A stretch of DNA of 64,000 nt from Candidatus Korarchaeum sp. (GCA_020833055.1 JAJHQZ010000005.1:31971-95970); one strand, 5' to 3'. Shown: positions 33,006-43,148, numbered from the stretch's first letter. Numbers and translations are program-made. The notes: a model not told the origin generated them from the letters alone.

Positions 33006-33212
33006 ATTGCATCACTACCGTGAGGACCGAGGGGAATATATAAGCTTCAACTCGCTATTACTCAGCGACCGGGTCCTCGTGCAGGAGGCGAGCGGATCAA
33101 CCCTCCCGTAACTATGCGGTCTGTCGAATGGCTTCTCTCGAGATATATTCAGAGGCCTCAAGCCCTAAAAAGATTATAACTAATTAGAGCGGGAGCCTCA
33201 AAGGATCCCAAA

Positions 33213-35000
33213 TCACTCCTTCTCAGCTCTTCCCGAGTACTTTATCCAAATTATCCTCTTGTAAAGCTCTTTCTCCTCATCGCTCATCTTACTGAAGTAT
33301 ATCTCCCTCGATCTCTCATCCTCGAACTCACTGACCTCTGTATAGAGGACCCTACCCTCCTTAACGTTCCTACCGACTACGCCTCCTCTTATAGATATAG
33401 CGACCCTCTGCCCCTTCCTCGCCTCCGGTAACCTGTTGCCCTCATGCTGTATATCTAATATAATACCGACCCTCTTCCCGCTCTCGCTTATTAGTGGATA
33501 ACCCGGCCTTATCGAGCCCGAGAGGACCTCGACACCTACTATAGCAGGATCGCTCCTCCTGAAAATGAAATTAGGCAAAATTAAGATCTCTGCTGGGAAA
33601 ATAGCATGAGAAAGAACTCTTTCCTCCTCTTTTCTCCTCAAATCCTCTAAATAAGACTTGAATTTCTCTATTAGAGTGTAAATTATCAAGTCCTCGAAGA
33701 TAGCGACCCCCCTAGATAACGCTTCCCTCTTTATCTCCTCACTGACCCTGACGTTGAAAGCGAGTATAGCTGAGTACCTCTCATCGCTCCCCCTGATGAC
33801 AGAAGCTTCGAATACGTCTGCTTTCGTCACCTCCCCTATATCGGCCCTCCTTATCGGTATCCCCTCCCTCCCTAGTTGAGATATCAGGGCTTCCAAAGTC
33901 CCCAAGGCATCGGCCTTGACTATCACACCTATCCTATCTGTTTTTATCACGATCCTCTCGACTTCCTCCTGCACCTCCCTCTTCATCTCCTCGAGCATCC
34001 CAGGATCCCTCACTACGTATATCGGGGAGCCAGCCAGTACGTCCTCTAGATCCGGAGCTGATATCATGACACCAGCTGCTGCTGATACTTCATCTATGCT
34101 CCTGAACTTCTTCGTCATTCTCATCTCTTGTAGGGGCTCTGGGACCAATAAGCTCCTCACTTTAGTCACTATAGGTCCTTTACTTCCAGCTACTACTATC
34201 GTATCACCTTTCTTAATAGTCCCATCGTATATTATAGCTGTCAAGACCGTCCCGAGGCCCGGGTGCTGCTTGACTTCCAGTACAGTTCCCCTCCCCTCGT
34301 CACTAGTCACCTCTAGCCTGTCCAACATATACCTCTGGACCAATCCGAAGAGTACCGTGAGGAGATCGGGGACCCCCTCACCAGTCACAGCGCTCGTAGG
34401 AACTATCGCGAAAGTCTTCGTGAAATCCCTTATCCTATCGTACCTCTCGGCATTTATCCCATGTTCCATCAACTGATCTACTACTCTGTAAAGCCTCCTC
34501 TCGAGTTCAGCTATCACTGAAGGGGACTGCTCCCTCTCCGAGATTATGAAAGGCCTCCCCTCTCGAGGTCTCCATCCGTATATCGTATCTATCTTATTGA
34601 GAGCGATTACGAATGGGACCCTCCTCTCCCTGAGTATGTTTATGGACTCGACTGTCTGAGGCTGGACCCCCCCGTTTATGTCTATCACTAGTATCGCTAT
34701 ATCAGCTACAGACCCCCCTCTCTTCCTGAGGTTAGAGAAAGCCTCGTGCCCTGGTAGATCTATGAAGAGGAGCCCCCCCGTTTTTATCTCGAATCTCAAG
34801 TTCAGAGCTTCCATGACTGGCTTGCACACCTCGTATATCACATCGACCGGTATCTCGGATGCACCCACGTGCTGAGTGATCGAACCGGGTTCCTTACTCG
34901 CTACTCTAGTCTTCCTTATGTAATCCAGCAGGGTAGTCTTCCCAGAATCTACATGCCCCAAGACGGAGACGAGGGGCTGCCTATACCTCTTATCTGGCAA
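33213..35000 (-). CDS. infB: Translation initiation factor aIF5B (IF2-type)
   Basis: The 595-residue GTPase helps join ribosomal subunits. VLGHVDSGKTTLLD (residues 13-26) is the P-loop, DLPGHEAF the G3 motif and NKID the G4 motif; the remainder matches archaeal IF2/eIF5B with an LSGSIRPGYPL domain IV. It lacks the long N-terminal extension of bacteria, as usual in archaea. The start is TTG at 35000. It lies 10 nt downstream of the eL24 gene and ends a unit rpl7ae-rps28e-rpl24e-infB. The ndk gene often found between eL24 and infB is absent. Confidence 0.96.
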   Translation of the reverse strand: MPDKRYRQPLVSVLGHVDSGKTTLLDYIRKTRVASKEPGSITQHVGASEIPVDVIYEVCKPVMEALNLRFEIKTGGLLFIDLPGHEAFSNLRKRGGSVADIAILVIDINGGVQPQTVESINILRERRVPFVIALNKIDTIYGWRPREGRPFIISEREQSPSVIAELERRLYRVVDQLMEHGINAERYDRIRDFTKTFAIVPTSAVTGEGVPDLLTVLFGLVQRYMLDRLEVTSDEGRGTVLEVKQHPGLGTVLTAIIYDGTIKKGDTIVVAGSKGPIVTKVRSLLVPEPLQEMRMTKKFRSIDEVSAAAGVMISAPDLEDVLAGSPIYVVRDPGMLEEMKREVQEEVERIVIKTDRIGVIVKADALGTLEALISQLGREGIPIRRADIGEVTKADVFEASVIRGSDERYSAILAFNVRVSEEIKREALSRGVAIFEDLIIYTLIEKFKSYLEDLRRKEEERVLSHAIFPAEILILPNFIFRRSDPAIVGVEVLSGSIRPGYPLISESGKRVGIILDIQHEGNRLPEARKGQRVAISIRGGVVGRNVKEGRVLYTEVSEFEDERSREIYFSKMSDEEKELYKRIIWIKYSGRAEKE

Positions 35001-35010
35001 TAGATCACCA

Positions 35011-35190
35011 TCACTTCTCAGCCTTTCTTATCCATCCCAATTTCTTGGGATTCCTCCCCATCATGTAACTCTTCCTGCACTTAGATGAGCAGAAGTAGAG
35101 GATAGTACCATCTGCCTTAACGTACATCCATCCGAAACCCGGCTCTATGTCCCTGCCGCAGAAAGAGCATTTCTTGAGGAGGACTGCCAT
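35011..35190 (-). CDS. rpl24e: Ribosomal protein eL24
   Basis: A 59-residue reading frame on the minus strand begins [18 protein letters not shown] and ends [10 protein letters not shown]. It has the eL24 zinc finger: Cys8, Cys11, Cys34 and Cys38 (CSFC and CSSKC), followed by the basic [13 protein letters not shown]. It lies 5 nt after the eS28 gene and 10 nt before infB, the usual archaeal order. The gene is short but the match over its whole length is clear. Confidence 0.95.
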   Translation of the reverse strand: MAVLLKKCSFCGRDIEPGFGWMYVKADGTILYFCSSKCRKSYMMGRNPKKLGWIRKAEK

Positions 35191-35195
35191 CTAAT

Positions 35196-35420
35196 TCACC
35201 TCGGCTTCAACTTCCTGGCCTCTATCTCCGTCTCCCTGAGTATCAAGATATCCCCTACTCTAACGGGTCCCTTCACATTCCTAGTTAGGACCCTCCCCTT
35301 GTCCCTCCCAGCTAATATCTTAGCTCTGACTTGGATGACCTCCCCCGCGACGCCCGTCCTGCCTATTATCTCGACGACTTCAGCGGGGAAACCCTTATCC
35401 TCTTGCGACATTGAGCTCAC
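35196..35420 (-). CDS. rps28e: Ribosomal protein eS28
   Basis: The 74-residue protein is eS28 of the small subunit: [39 protein letters not shown] and the C-terminal ETEIEARKL are all family hallmarks. The first ATG is 35420; the ATG three codons later is an equally possible start. It sits between the L7Ae and eL24 genes. Confidence 0.96.
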   Translation of the reverse strand: MSSMSQEDKGFPAEVVEIIGRTGVAGEVIQVRAKILAGRDKGRVLTRNVKGPVRVGDILILRETEIEARKLKPR

Positions 35421-35458
35421 CCTCGATCAAAAAATACTCAGGAAGATTTAAAGGTACC

Positions 35459-35842
35459 TTAAGCCCCCCTCATCTCCTTGAACTTCTCCTTCAGGGCCTC
35501 TAATAAGCTCTTAGCTTGACCGGCATCTACTACTGCCACAGAAGATGCAGCTACTTCGAGTCCGGCAGCCTTACCCAACTCCTCCTTTGATGGGACGTAA
35601 GCGTAAGGTATCCCCTTGTCCTCGCAGAGGAGGGGGAGATGCGCGACTATCTCAGGAGGGTTGACGTCCTCTGCTATGACGACGAATAGGGCCTCACCTC
35701 TCTCAACTGCTTTCGTAGTCTCATTGACTCCCTTCCTCAGCTTACCGCCAGTGCTCCTGGACATCTGGACTAACTCGAGTATCTTAGGTACTAGGTCCCT
35801 AGGGACCTCGAACTTCACATAAGAGGGTTTGTCCTTACTCAT
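35459..35842 (-). CDS. rpl7ae: Ribosomal protein L7Ae
   Basis: The 127-residue protein binds kink-turns in 23S rRNA, and in archaea also in C/D and H/ACA guide RNAs. [35 protein letters not shown] and [13 protein letters not shown] are diagnostic. It opens the unit rpl7ae-rps28e-rpl24e-infB. The C/D-box-like RNA at 44931-44995 would be one of its clients. Confidence 0.96.
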   Translation of the reverse strand: MSKDKPSYVKFEVPRDLVPKILELVQMSRSTGGKLRKGVNETTKAVERGEALFVVIAEDVNPPEIVAHLPLLCEDKGIPYAYVPSKEELGKAAGLEVAASSVAVVDAGQAKSLLEALKEKFKEMRGA

Positions 35843-35867
35843 CCTTCATTCCCCCAGTCGGTGTGAC

Positions 35868-36950
35868 TTAAACGTATAAAAATCTTCCCCTGATCTTGAG
35901 CATCGAGGAGAGTGGTTCTAACAAGACGTAAGGTCTCCTGAGCCTCAACTGATCTGGGGTAGATGATCCCGTCAAGAATGTAGCTAGCTTCATCTCGAAT
36001 TTGAAGCTCCTAATCTTCCTAGAGACCCCCTCCGCTCCCGATTCGACAGCAGCTTTGAAGAAAGGTCTCGCGGCTCCAGCAGCATTAGCCCCTAGAGCTA
36101 TGCATTTAGCAGCATCTAAACCGGATCTAACGCCCCCAGAACCTATAACAGTTAAGCCGGAGCTAGATGCCTCAATTATAGAGATAGGAGTCGGTATTCC
36201 CCATTCAGAGAACCTGATAGATGCTTCCCTCTCAATTGAATCGCTTGATGCTCTCTTACCCTCTATAAGAGCCCAACTCGTACCTCCATGGCCCGCGACA
36301 TCTACGTACTCGATCCCTATCCTCCTCAATGTTAGCGAGAGCTCGTAAGATATACCGCTACCTACTTCCTTCACTAAGACTGGGACATCTAGCTCCCTCA
36401 CTAGATCCCTTAAGGAGATCAGGGAATCTGAGAAGTTCTTATCACCCTCAGGTTGTATTATCTCCTGCAATGGGTTGAGATGTATAGCTATAGCATCGGC
36501 ATCTATCATATCGACTGCTGCTTTAGCGTTATCAACACCACCCTCCCCTGAGATGTGAGAGATACCTAAGTTAGCGATCACAGGGACGTCTCGAGCTATC
36601 TCCCTCACGATCCTATAAGTCTCGATTACGGAATCATCCTTTAAAGCTGCCCTCTGACTTCCGACACCTATAGCCACTCCCTCAGATTGAGCAGCTCTAG
36701 CTAATGCCTCATTTATCTTTAGAGATGCCTCATGCCCTCCAGTCATCCCCTCTATCAATAGCGGGGCCTCTAACTCGTAACCCAGGAACCTCCAGTTGAG
36801 ATCTATCTCCTCGAAGGAGGAATCGGGTAGTGCGTTATGTATCAACCTGACGAAATCGAACCACCGGTAACTGCTACTGAGATCGATATCATCGCTCAAC
36901 GCTATCTCTATATGCTCGACCTTCCTCTTATTAGTGAGATCCTCTCTCAC
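35868..36950 (-). CDS. fni: Isopentenyl-diphosphate isomerase type 2
   Basis: The 360-residue FMN enzyme interconverts isopentenyl and dimethylallyl diphosphate for archaeal lipid synthesis. RKVEHIEIAL at the N-terminus, MTGGH near residue 70, VGSQRAAL near 97, QEIIQPEGDKNF near 155 and the GSGGVRSGLDAAK phosphate loop near 265 match the family. It overlaps the MEMO-family gene by 4 nt and is the last gene of rpoN-rps2-memo-fni. The mevalonate and isopentenyl phosphate kinase genes often found between memo and this gene are missing here. Confidence 0.95.
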   Translation of the reverse strand: MREDLTNKRKVEHIEIALSDDIDLSSSYRWFDFVRLIHNALPDSSFEEIDLNWRFLGYELEAPLLIEGMTGGHEASLKINEALARAAQSEGVAIGVGSQRAALKDDSVIETYRIVREIARDVPVIANLGISHISGEGGVDNAKAAVDMIDADAIAIHLNPLQEIIQPEGDKNFSDSLISLRDLVRELDVPVLVKEVGSGISYELSLTLRRIGIEYVDVAGHGGTSWALIEGKRASSDSIEREASIRFSEWGIPTPISIIEASSSGLTVIGSGGVRSGLDAAKCIALGANAAGAARPFFKAAVESGAEGVSRKIRSFKFEMKLATFLTGSSTPDQLRLRRPYVLLEPLSSMLKIRGRFLYV

Positions 36951-37804
36951 GACTTGAACACCACTGAGGCATAACCCACTACGAAGGACTTATCACCGCT
37001 CGTCTCAGCGCTAGTGGAGTACCTCACTAATTCTCCCTTAGAGACTCCCTTGAGCTTCGCGAAAGATATAGCTACTGAAACAGGGCCGGGCCCGCACATA
37101 CTCACATCGAACTCCCGTATTATCCTGAAGAGAGAGTGGACATCCATATTGAGTATCGCATCTATGGCAGCTCTATCCCTCCTTACGGCCTCCCCCTCGG
37201 GTAGGTAGTGGGACATGTCTGAGGAAGCTATGACTAAGACGTCCCTCCCCAGTCTCTCTGTGGCGAGAGCTATGGACCTCCCTAGATCGATAGAGGGCTC
37301 GGGTTCCTGTATCGCCATCACTATGGGGAGTATCTTGAGGGAAGTCCCGTAAATAGATTGGAGGAACGGTACTTGCACTTCGACAGAATGCTCCCATGTA
37401 TGAGCTAGATCATCGAAATCAAGATCACTGAAGTAACTCGAGATTACTTCAGCTAACTCCAAATCAACTTCCACTCTCCCCAACGGTGTCTCCCAGAACT
37501 TAGATTTCGTGACTGAGAAAGCGGACCCCAGGCCAGTGTGATTCGGTCCTATTATGATGAAGGTATCTGGGATACCGTCCTTAGCTATTATCGAGTATGC
37601 TGAAGCAGCAGTCCTCCCGGAGTAGATGTAGCCAGCGTGAGGGACGATGAGGGAGGCTACCCTCCTCTCCCCAGCCGGGTTGGGTGATGGTATCCCCTCA
37701 GATCCCGCCCCTCTGAAGAGGGAATCGAGGAGCTTGAGGAGGTCATCGCTCCTCGATGGGTAGAATGAGCCAGCTACAGCGGGTTTCCTCAGCCCCAACT
37801 TCAT
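36947..37804 (-). CDS. MEMO1 family (AmmeMemoRadiSam B-type) protein
   Basis: The 285-residue protein belongs to the MEMO family, related to extradiol dioxygenases. [11 protein letters not shown] at the start, [23 protein letters not shown] and [10 protein letters not shown] carry the conserved His residues near the metal pocket. The role in archaea is unknown; its constant place beside rps2 and mevalonate-pathway genes has suggested a link to isoprenoid synthesis. It overlaps both rps2 and fni by 4 nt. Confidence 0.9.
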   Translation of the reverse strand: MKLGLRKPAVAGSFYPSRSDDLLKLLDSLFRGAGSEGIPSPNPAGERRVASLIVPHAGYIYSGRTAASAYSIIAKDGIPDTFIIIGPNHTGLGSAFSVTKSKFWETPLGRVEVDLELAEVISSYFSDLDFDDLAHTWEHSVEVQVPFLQSIYGTSLKILPIVMAIQEPEPSIDLGRSIALATERLGRDVLVIASSDMSHYLPEGEAVRRDRAAIDAILNMDVHSLFRIIREFDVSMCGPGPVSVAISFAKLKGVSKGELVRYSTSAETSGDKSFVVGYASVVFKS

Positions 37805-38454
37805 CTCACTCCCATTATCCTAGTGGCGAATTCCTCATATCCCTCGGGGAGATCTCCATCTGGCGGTATAACTTTCCTGTTCCTGAGGACTTCCCTCGTC
37901 AAGAGCCAGTAGACGAGAGCTAGCGACCTCCTCCCCTTATTGTTGACTGGTATAGCTAAGTCTATGTTCTCGAGCATGTTATCAGCGTCCACTAGAGCTA
38001 CTACGGGGATGCCCATCTTAACTGACTCTATGTGTATCTGTCTATCTACTCTAGGGTCGGAGAGGAGCACTACATCGGGCTCGAGGTGGAGAGGGGCTTG
38101 GGGATTGGTCAAGGTACCTGGGAGTATCCTCCCAGTTATGTACATAGCGCCAGTGTACTCCGCGAACTTCCTGACTGGCTTAAACCCGTATATCCTAGCT
38201 GAAACTGCTAGGACTCTATTAGGCTCGAATCTCGCTAGGAACTTACCCGCTACCCTTATCCTCTCATCTATCTTCCTTATGTCTATTATGCAGAGTCCAT
38301 CGGCCCTGACCCTATATATGAACTTCTCCATGTCCTTAGTCCTTATCCCCGTCCCTACGTGCACTCCCGAGAGGAGGTACTTCTGCTTAGGTATCAGGAG
38401 GTCCTTATCCTCGACTGGAGGGACGTTAGCTAAGCTAGTATCATCGTATCCCAT
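37801..38454 (-). CDS. rps2: Ribosomal protein uS2
   Basis: The 217-residue protein is archaeal uS2. [23 protein letters not shown] (in pieces [19 protein letters not shown]), [13 protein letters not shown]-like [37 protein letters not shown]-type blocks and [14 protein letters not shown] are diagnostic. It starts 4 nt after rpoN ends and overlaps the MEMO gene by 4 nt. Confidence 0.96.
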   Translation of the reverse strand: MGYDDTSLANVPPVEDKDLLIPKQKYLLSGVHVGTGIRTKDMEKFIYRVRADGLCIIDIRKIDERIRVAGKFLARFEPNRVLAVSARIYGFKPVRKFAEYTGAMYITGRILPGTLTNPQAPLHLEPDVVLLSDPRVDRQIHIESVKMGIPVVALVDADNMLENIDLAIPVNNKGRRSLALVYWLLTREVLRNRKVIPPDGDLPEGYEEFATRIMGVR

Positions 38455-38458
38455 GGGA

Positions 38459-38668
38459 TCACCTCTCTATCAATTGCGAGAAGGAGAGCTCTAGATCTGA
38501 GAGCTCTATATGGGAGAGGAACATCCTCCTGCAACAATATCTCCTTATATTCATGGAATCCAGCACCTCTCCTGGATCCTCTCCAGCCATAACCCTCCGG
38601 GAGAACTCCTCCCATTTATCACCTATCACGCTGCCGCACGTGAAACATCTTATCGGGAACATACTCAC
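38459..38668 (-). CDS. rpoN: RNA polymerase subunit RpoN (Rpb10)
   Basis: The 69-residue protein is Rpo10/Rpo[20 protein letters not shown] near the N-terminus gives CxxC, and [15 protein letters not shown] the second metal-binding CC pair, with the typical C-terminal hydrophobic helix. It begins the leftward unit rpoN-rps2-memo-fni, divergent from rfcS. Confidence 0.96.
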   Translation of the reverse strand: MSMFPIRCFTCGSVIGDKWEEFSRRVMAGEDPGEVLDSMNIRRYCCRRMFLSHIELSDLELSFSQLIER

Positions 38669-38727
38669 CGAGCGCTTGGGATCGATTGAGTTATTTAAAT
38701 TATCATGTACCGGATCATGAGGGGACT

Positions 38728-39723
38728 ATGACGTTCGAGTTGTGGGTAGAGAAGTACAGGCCGAAAACATTAGATGATGTAGTTGGGCAAGATGATGTTA
38801 TAAGAGCCCTCAAGGGATTTGTTGAGAAGAGATCAATGCCTCATTTACTCTTCGCTGGCCCTGCTGGTACTGGAAAGACGACAACTGCTTTAGCTCTCGC
38901 TAACGATCTCTATAAATCAGAGGAGCTCGTGGCGGCTAATTACTTGGAGCTGAATGCTAGTGATGAGAGGGGGATAGATACGATAAGGACTAAGATAAAG
39001 GATTTCGCTAAGACAGCTCCGTTCGGAGAAGTCCCATTCAAGATAATACACTTAGATGAAGCGGATAACTTAACTGCAGATGCCCAACAGGCCCTCAGGA
39101 GGATTATGGAGATGTACTCAGCTACTACGAGGTTCATATTCGCTTGCAATTATTCCTCGAAGATAATAGAACCGATACAATCGAGATGCGCTGTCTTCAG
39201 ATTCGGACCGATACCGGAGGAAGCTATAAAGAACAGATTGATAATGATAGCTGAGAGAGAGGGGCTGAAGTACACTGAAGATGGGATATCAGCGATAATA
39301 TACGTTGCGGAAGGGGACTTGAGGAAGGCGATAAACTTACTCCAGACAGCATCTGCTATGGCGAGTACAATCGATTCCAAGGTAGTTTACAGAGTAGCGG
39401 GTCTAGCGCACCCAGAGGAAGTCAGGGCTATGATAAACTCAGCCCTGAAGGGGAAGTTCCTATCCGCTAGGGAGGCTCTGAGGAACTTGATGATAAACTA
39501 CGGGATGTCAGCGCAGGACGTCATAAGGCAACTCAATAGGGAGATAATGGCGAGCAAATCCCTATCTGATAGGGAAAAGGCTATGCTCATGATATTCCTC
39601 AGTGATGTTGACTTCAGAGTCACTGAAGGAGCTCATGGAGATGTCCAATTAGCTGCGATGCTCGCTAAATTAGTTGAGGTTGGTGAATCCCATGAGAGAA
39701 GTGCCGTGGGTAGAGAAACATAG
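38728..39723 (+). CDS. rfcS: Replication factor C small subunit
   Basis: The 331-residue AAA+ clamp-loader subunit has WVEKYRPKTLDDVVGQ at the start, AGPAGTGKTTTALALA (P-loop), HLDEADNLT (Walker B) and the SRC motif in IQSRCAVFRF with the arginine finger. ATG 38728 is chosen because the RFC N-terminus begins there and a TATA-like TTATTTAAATT (38691-38701) lies about 30 nt before it. The frame is open further upstream by 14 codons, which overlap the rpoN promoter. rfcL follows with a 32-nt overlap. Confidence 0.96.
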   Translation: MTFELWVEKYRPKTLDDVVGQDDVIRALKGFVEKRSMPHLLFAGPAGTGKTTTALALANDLYKSEELVAANYLELNASDERGIDTIRTKIKDFAKTAPFGEVPFKIIHLDEADNLTADAQQALRRIMEMYSATTRFIFACNYSSKIIEPIQSRCAVFRFGPIPEEAIKNRLIMIAEREGLKYTEDGISAIIYVAEGDLRKAINLLQTASAMASTIDSKVVYRVAGLAHPEEVRAMINSALKGKFLSAREALRNLMINYGMSAQDVIRQLNREIMASKSLSDREKAMLMIFLSDVDFRVTEGAHGDVQLAAMLAKLVEVGESHERSAVGRET

Positions 39724-40945
39724 GCCCAAGACTCTAGATGAGATAAGGGGGCAGAAGGAAGCTATAGATGAGATAAGGAACTGGATCAAGGACGTGAAGG
39801 AGGGGAAGAGAGTGAAGCCCCTCCTAATAGTGGGACCTCCGGGGACTGGAAAGACATCAGCAGCGCATGCTATCGCAAATGAGCTCAATTACGATGCTAT
39901 AGAGGTGAATGCGAGCGATTTGAGGGATAGGACTCATTTGCAATACATAGTCGAGAGCTCCAGTGCTGTCAGTTTGCTCAGCGGTACTAGGAAGTTAATA
40001 ATACTAGATGAGATAGATGCCCTCCCCGGGGAGGGGCACGCGATAGCTTCGTTAGTCAAAGAACTCATATCTAAGGGGAACGTCCCCATCGTAATGACTG
40101 CTAACGACCCTTACGAGAGGCACTTATATGAGATAAGGAACCTCTCGACGATGGTGAAGTTCTCCAGGATCAGGTGGCAGAGTGTAGTTAGCGTCCTTAA
40201 GGATATATGCAGGAAGGAAGGGCTGAACGTCCCGGAGGAAGTCCTGAATAAGATAGCTAGGTCTTGTCAGGGGGATCTCAGAGCGGCTATAAACGATCTC
40301 GAGGGACTCGTTAAGGGTTCCAATGAGCTCATCAAACATATTGGCGAGAAATATGGGAAGAGGGATATAGAGACGGATGTATTCAAAGTACTAAGCTCTA
40401 TATTCTACGGTGAGAATTGCTACCCAGCTTACCTCTCCTCACTCAATCTAGATATGGATCCAGATATGCTCTTCAGGTGGGTAGAGGAGAACGTGGCTCA
40501 CGTTTACAGCGGGAGGTCCTTAGCTAGGGCTTATGAGATGCTCTCACTCGCGGATCTTATGAGGGGGAGGATAATAAGGACTAACAACTGGAGGTTCTTA
40601 GCTTATTATACTCAATTGATGACATTCGGAGTGTGCGCGGTGAAGGAGGGGAGGCCGGAAGGTGAGAAGATAAGACCCCCATCCTTAATAAAGCAGCTCT
40701 CAGCGACTAAAGAGATTAGAACTAAGACGAAGGAATTCCTAGAGAAGATAGCTAAGAGAATTCATGTATCTACGAATGTAGTGAGGATGGAGTTGATACC
40801 TATACTCATAGCGGATGCTAAATCCGGGGGGAAGCTCATAAAGGAGCTAGGGAGGGAGCTTGGGATTAGGGAGAGCGATATGAGGGAGATACTCTCAGAT
40901 ATCGAGGAAATATACAAGTTAGAATTCGGGGGGAAGGGGACTTAG
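39692..40945 (+). CDS. rfcL: Replication factor C large subunit
   Basis: The 417-residue protein is the large clamp-loader subunit: VPWVEKHRPKTLDEIRGQ, VGPPGTGKTSAAHAIA, ILDEIDALPG and a C-terminal helical collar. ATG 39692 gives the family N-terminus and is preceded by GGTGAATCCC. Together with RfcS it loads PCNA on DNA. It overlaps rfcS by 32 nt and converges with the Orc1/Cdc6 gene with 27 nt overlap. The short tail lacks an obvious PCNA-binding QxxhxxFF box. Confidence 0.95.
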   Translation: MREVPWVEKHRPKTLDEIRGQKEAIDEIRNWIKDVKEGKRVKPLLIVGPPGTGKTSAAHAIANELNYDAIEVNASDLRDRTHLQYIVESSSAVSLLSGTRKLIILDEIDALPGEGHAIASLVKELISKGNVPIVMTANDPYERHLYEIRNLSTMVKFSRIRWQSVVSVLKDICRKEGLNVPEEVLNKIARSCQGDLRAAINDLEGLVKGSNELIKHIGEKYGKRDIETDVFKVLSSIFYGENCYPAYLSSLNLDMDPDMLFRWVEENVAHVYSGRSLARAYEMLSLADLMRGRIIRTNNWRFLAYYTQLMTFGVCAVKEGRPEGEKIRPPSLIKQLSATKEIRTKTKEFLEKIAKRIHVSTNVVRMELIPILIADAKSGGKLIKELGRELGIRESDMREILSDIEEIYKLEFGGKGT

Positions 40946-42088
40946 ATCCTCTCTCAATATCTCCTTGAGCTTCTCCGCTAATCTCTCAGCCGGGATCGAG
41001 CCCAGTGAGATTAGAGTAGATTGGCCCTTCATACCCTCACCGCTACGCTTCGTCTCCACGAACCCCATGTTCTTGAGGTCCCTCACTCTCTTCCAAACAG
41101 CTGTATACTTATAGGGGATGACGCCCAGCTCCTCGCATATCAACTTATACTCCTCCATGAGATCGCCCATCTTTATCCATCCCCTCGTGGTCATAGCTAA
41201 TCTCTTAGCTGCAGCTAAGAGCAGTAGCTTATCGTGTATATCCAGCGGCATCAGGGAGTCCTCTGTTATCCCAACTACGCCCATCCTCGCAGCAGCCTCA
41301 CTAACTAAATCGGGGGTTATCAAGCTCATCCCCCTCTCTTCAGCGAGTCTCGCAGCTGAGAAGAGTATTTTCAACGCTATCCTAGCGTTCCCAGTGTGTT
41401 TAGAGAGCTCAACTACTTTCTCTATCACATCGGAGTCATAGCTCCCATCGTATAACGCTTCAGAGGCTCTGTAAGCTAATATATCCCTCAGTTGTGAGGC
41501 GTTATACTTCTCTAAAGTGAGCTTGAGTATAATGAAGCTCTTTATGGAATCATCTAATGTGTATGGAGGATCCCATCTAGCTATAGCGACTAGAGTTGGG
41601 CTCTTAACTGCTCCTCCCTCATGAAGCCTGAGGAGAGTGTACAATAGGGTCTCCCCATCCCTCAAGTACTCTATCTCATCCAATATTACGAGGAGGGGTC
41701 TCTCCTCTCTGCTCATTATCTTCTCCAGAATTAGGACCATTTCCTCATAACTGAGCCCTCTCTCAGGCACTCCAGGGATTATGGAAGCTATTATCTTTTG
41801 GAGAGCGGATGGAGGGGAGCGATAAGTCCTGCAATTTATGTGAACTGTCTCAATACCGAGATTTGATAGCTTATTTGCTGATAACTTAGCTACAGAAGTC
41901 TTGCCCACTCCTGGCTCCCCTTTCAGTAGAGCGAGGCCCTCATTTAGCTCATATCCAGATGAGAGGGTATTATAGAGGATATCAACTTCCCTCTCTCTAT
42001 GAGGTAGCTTACTGGGGGTATATGAGTCAGAGAAGAGCTTGGGATCTCTCACTATGGGTATGGTCACACCCAAGTTGAGGGAGTTCAT
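40919..42088 (-). CDS. Orc1/Cdc6 family initiator, divergent
   Basis: The 389-residue AAA+ protein matches archaeal Orc1/Cdc6. SDSYTPSKLPHREREVDIL near residue 20, KGEPGVGKTSVAKL (P-loop), LLVILDEIEYL (Walker B) and a C-terminal winged helix (KYTAVWKRVRDLKNMGFVETK) are present. The sensor 1 region reads IARWDPPYTLDDSIKSF; the usual Asn and the Arg finger of R-V-x-S are not visible. It may bind origins without normal ATP cycling. Just upstream, GAAACGAAA on its own strand (42097-42105) resembles the core of origin recognition boxes. Confidence 0.88.
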   Translation of the reverse strand: MNSLNLGVTIPIVRDPKLFSDSYTPSKLPHREREVDILYNTLSSGYELNEGLALLKGEPGVGKTSVAKLSANKLSNLGIETVHINCRTYRSPPSALQKIIASIIPGVPERGLSYEEMVLILEKIMSREERPLLVILDEIEYLRDGETLLYTLLRLHEGGAVKSPTLVAIARWDPPYTLDDSIKSFIILKLTLEKYNASQLRDILAYRASEALYDGSYDSDVIEKVVELSKHTGNARIALKILFSAARLAEERGMSLITPDLVSEAAARMGVVGITEDSLMPLDIHDKLLLLAAAKRLAMTTRGWIKMGDLMEEYKLICEELGVIPYKYTAVWKRVRDLKNMGFVETKRSGEGMKGQSTLISLGSIPAERLAEKLKEILREDLSPLPPEF

Positions 42089-42140
42089 TGAAATAATTTC
42101 GTTTCGGTACTACATAATAGGAGAGGGGTATGTGAAAGTA

Positions 42141-43148
42141 TTACTCCCTCCTGATCCGCACTACATAGAGGGCTATCTCAACTATCACGATCAAAGCTGA
42201 TAATATAAGAACGATACTATCTAAACTGACTGGCAGCTTGGGGATCTCATTAGCTAAACTCAATGCATAATCCAAACTCTTACTGATGGAGTAGGGGGCT
42301 CTAGTGGAGTACAAGTAAAATAAGTCGAAGAGCTCTCTAGCCTTAGCTTTCCCGCTCTCATCTAGAGGGATCAAAGCCTGCTTCCTCAGGTCCGATATGC
42401 TCTTCCTCAAGGAGTTTATCTTCTCGGCCTCTTCCTTCGTCAGATTCACGACACCTATGAAGAACCAGCCGCTGTATCCCGTTGCCCCCCTAGTATCTAC
42501 TAATGGATTCCTTATGATCCAGGAAGCTACTACCCTCATTCCATCGCTCGAGTTGACTGTGTACACTGAGTTAGGCGTGGGTCTGACAATGCTTATCACG
42601 TAATCCTTGGGGAGCACTACTGATACATTCAGGAGATCTACTTCCCTCACGTATATCTTCGATAGATTGCACATATCCTCCCTAGTTGAGTAGATGATAC
42701 CCTTCCTCCCCTCACTTATCTTAGGAGCCCCTTTCTTAGCCTCTAGCTCTACTGTGAGCGTTAAGCTCACTCTCTTCGTGTGATTCCCCTCTCTTTCCCT
42801 CGTTATCTTAGCTTCCATCTTAGTGGGGTAGAATTCGAAGTCCCCTGCTATGAATGGGCCATTCACGTTCTCCTTCACATGATTGATGAAACCCTTCGTG
42901 TAATTCTCCTCCCCTCCCGGGTATTTTGAGAGTAAATTCTCGATGTCGTTTGCCATCATCCCGTACCAACTGTAATTGAGAGTGAGCGTCGCTTTTGATT
43001 CCGTTTGGAAGAAAACCCTGAGCTCAGTAGTGATATAATAGGGCTTATCGGATAGGATATCTGCATTAGCTGAGATTAGAGGAGCTAGCAACATCATAAT
43101 AGCGAGAGAGGTCATGATTACTCCCCTAACTCTTTCCATCGAAATCAC
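42141..43148 (-). CDS. Secreted, membrane-anchored protein of unknown family
   Basis: I do not recognise this 335-residue protein. It has an N-terminal signal sequence (about residues 8-28), an extracellular region of about 270 residues with many N-glycosylation sequons (NYS, NYT, NHT, NLS, NVS, NSS, NLT), and a C-terminal membrane helix (about 309-329) followed by a short basic tail. That layout is a surface protein held by its C-terminus. The sequon density fits the presence of the STT3-like gene. It is divergent from the AAA+ ATPase gene at 43243. Confidence 0.6.
   Translation of the reverse strand: MISMERVRGVIMTSLAIMMLLAPLISANADILSDKPYYITTELRVFFQTESKATLTLNYSWYGMMANDIENLLSKYPGGEENYTKGFINHVKENVNGPFIAGDFEFYPTKMEAKITREREGNHTKRVSLTLTVELEAKKGAPKISEGRKGIIYSTREDMCNLSKIYVREVDLLNVSVVLPKDYVISIVRPTPNSVYTVNSSDGMRVVASWIIRNPLVDTRGATGYSGWFFIGVVNLTKEEAEKINSLRKSISDLRKQALIPLDESGKAKARELFDLFYLYSTRAPYSISKSLDYALSLANEIPKLPVSLDSIVLILSALIVIVEIALYVVRIRRE

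Noticed and set aside
33006-33212. Possible tRNA or guide RNA in the spacer between infB and rps6e
   Set aside because: GC-rich patches are present but no cloverleaf, C/D boxes or stable long stem could be drawn on either strand.
37173-37397. 74-codon frame inside the MEMO-family gene
   Set aside because: It is a shadow frame within a well-conserved gene, with no homology I recognise.
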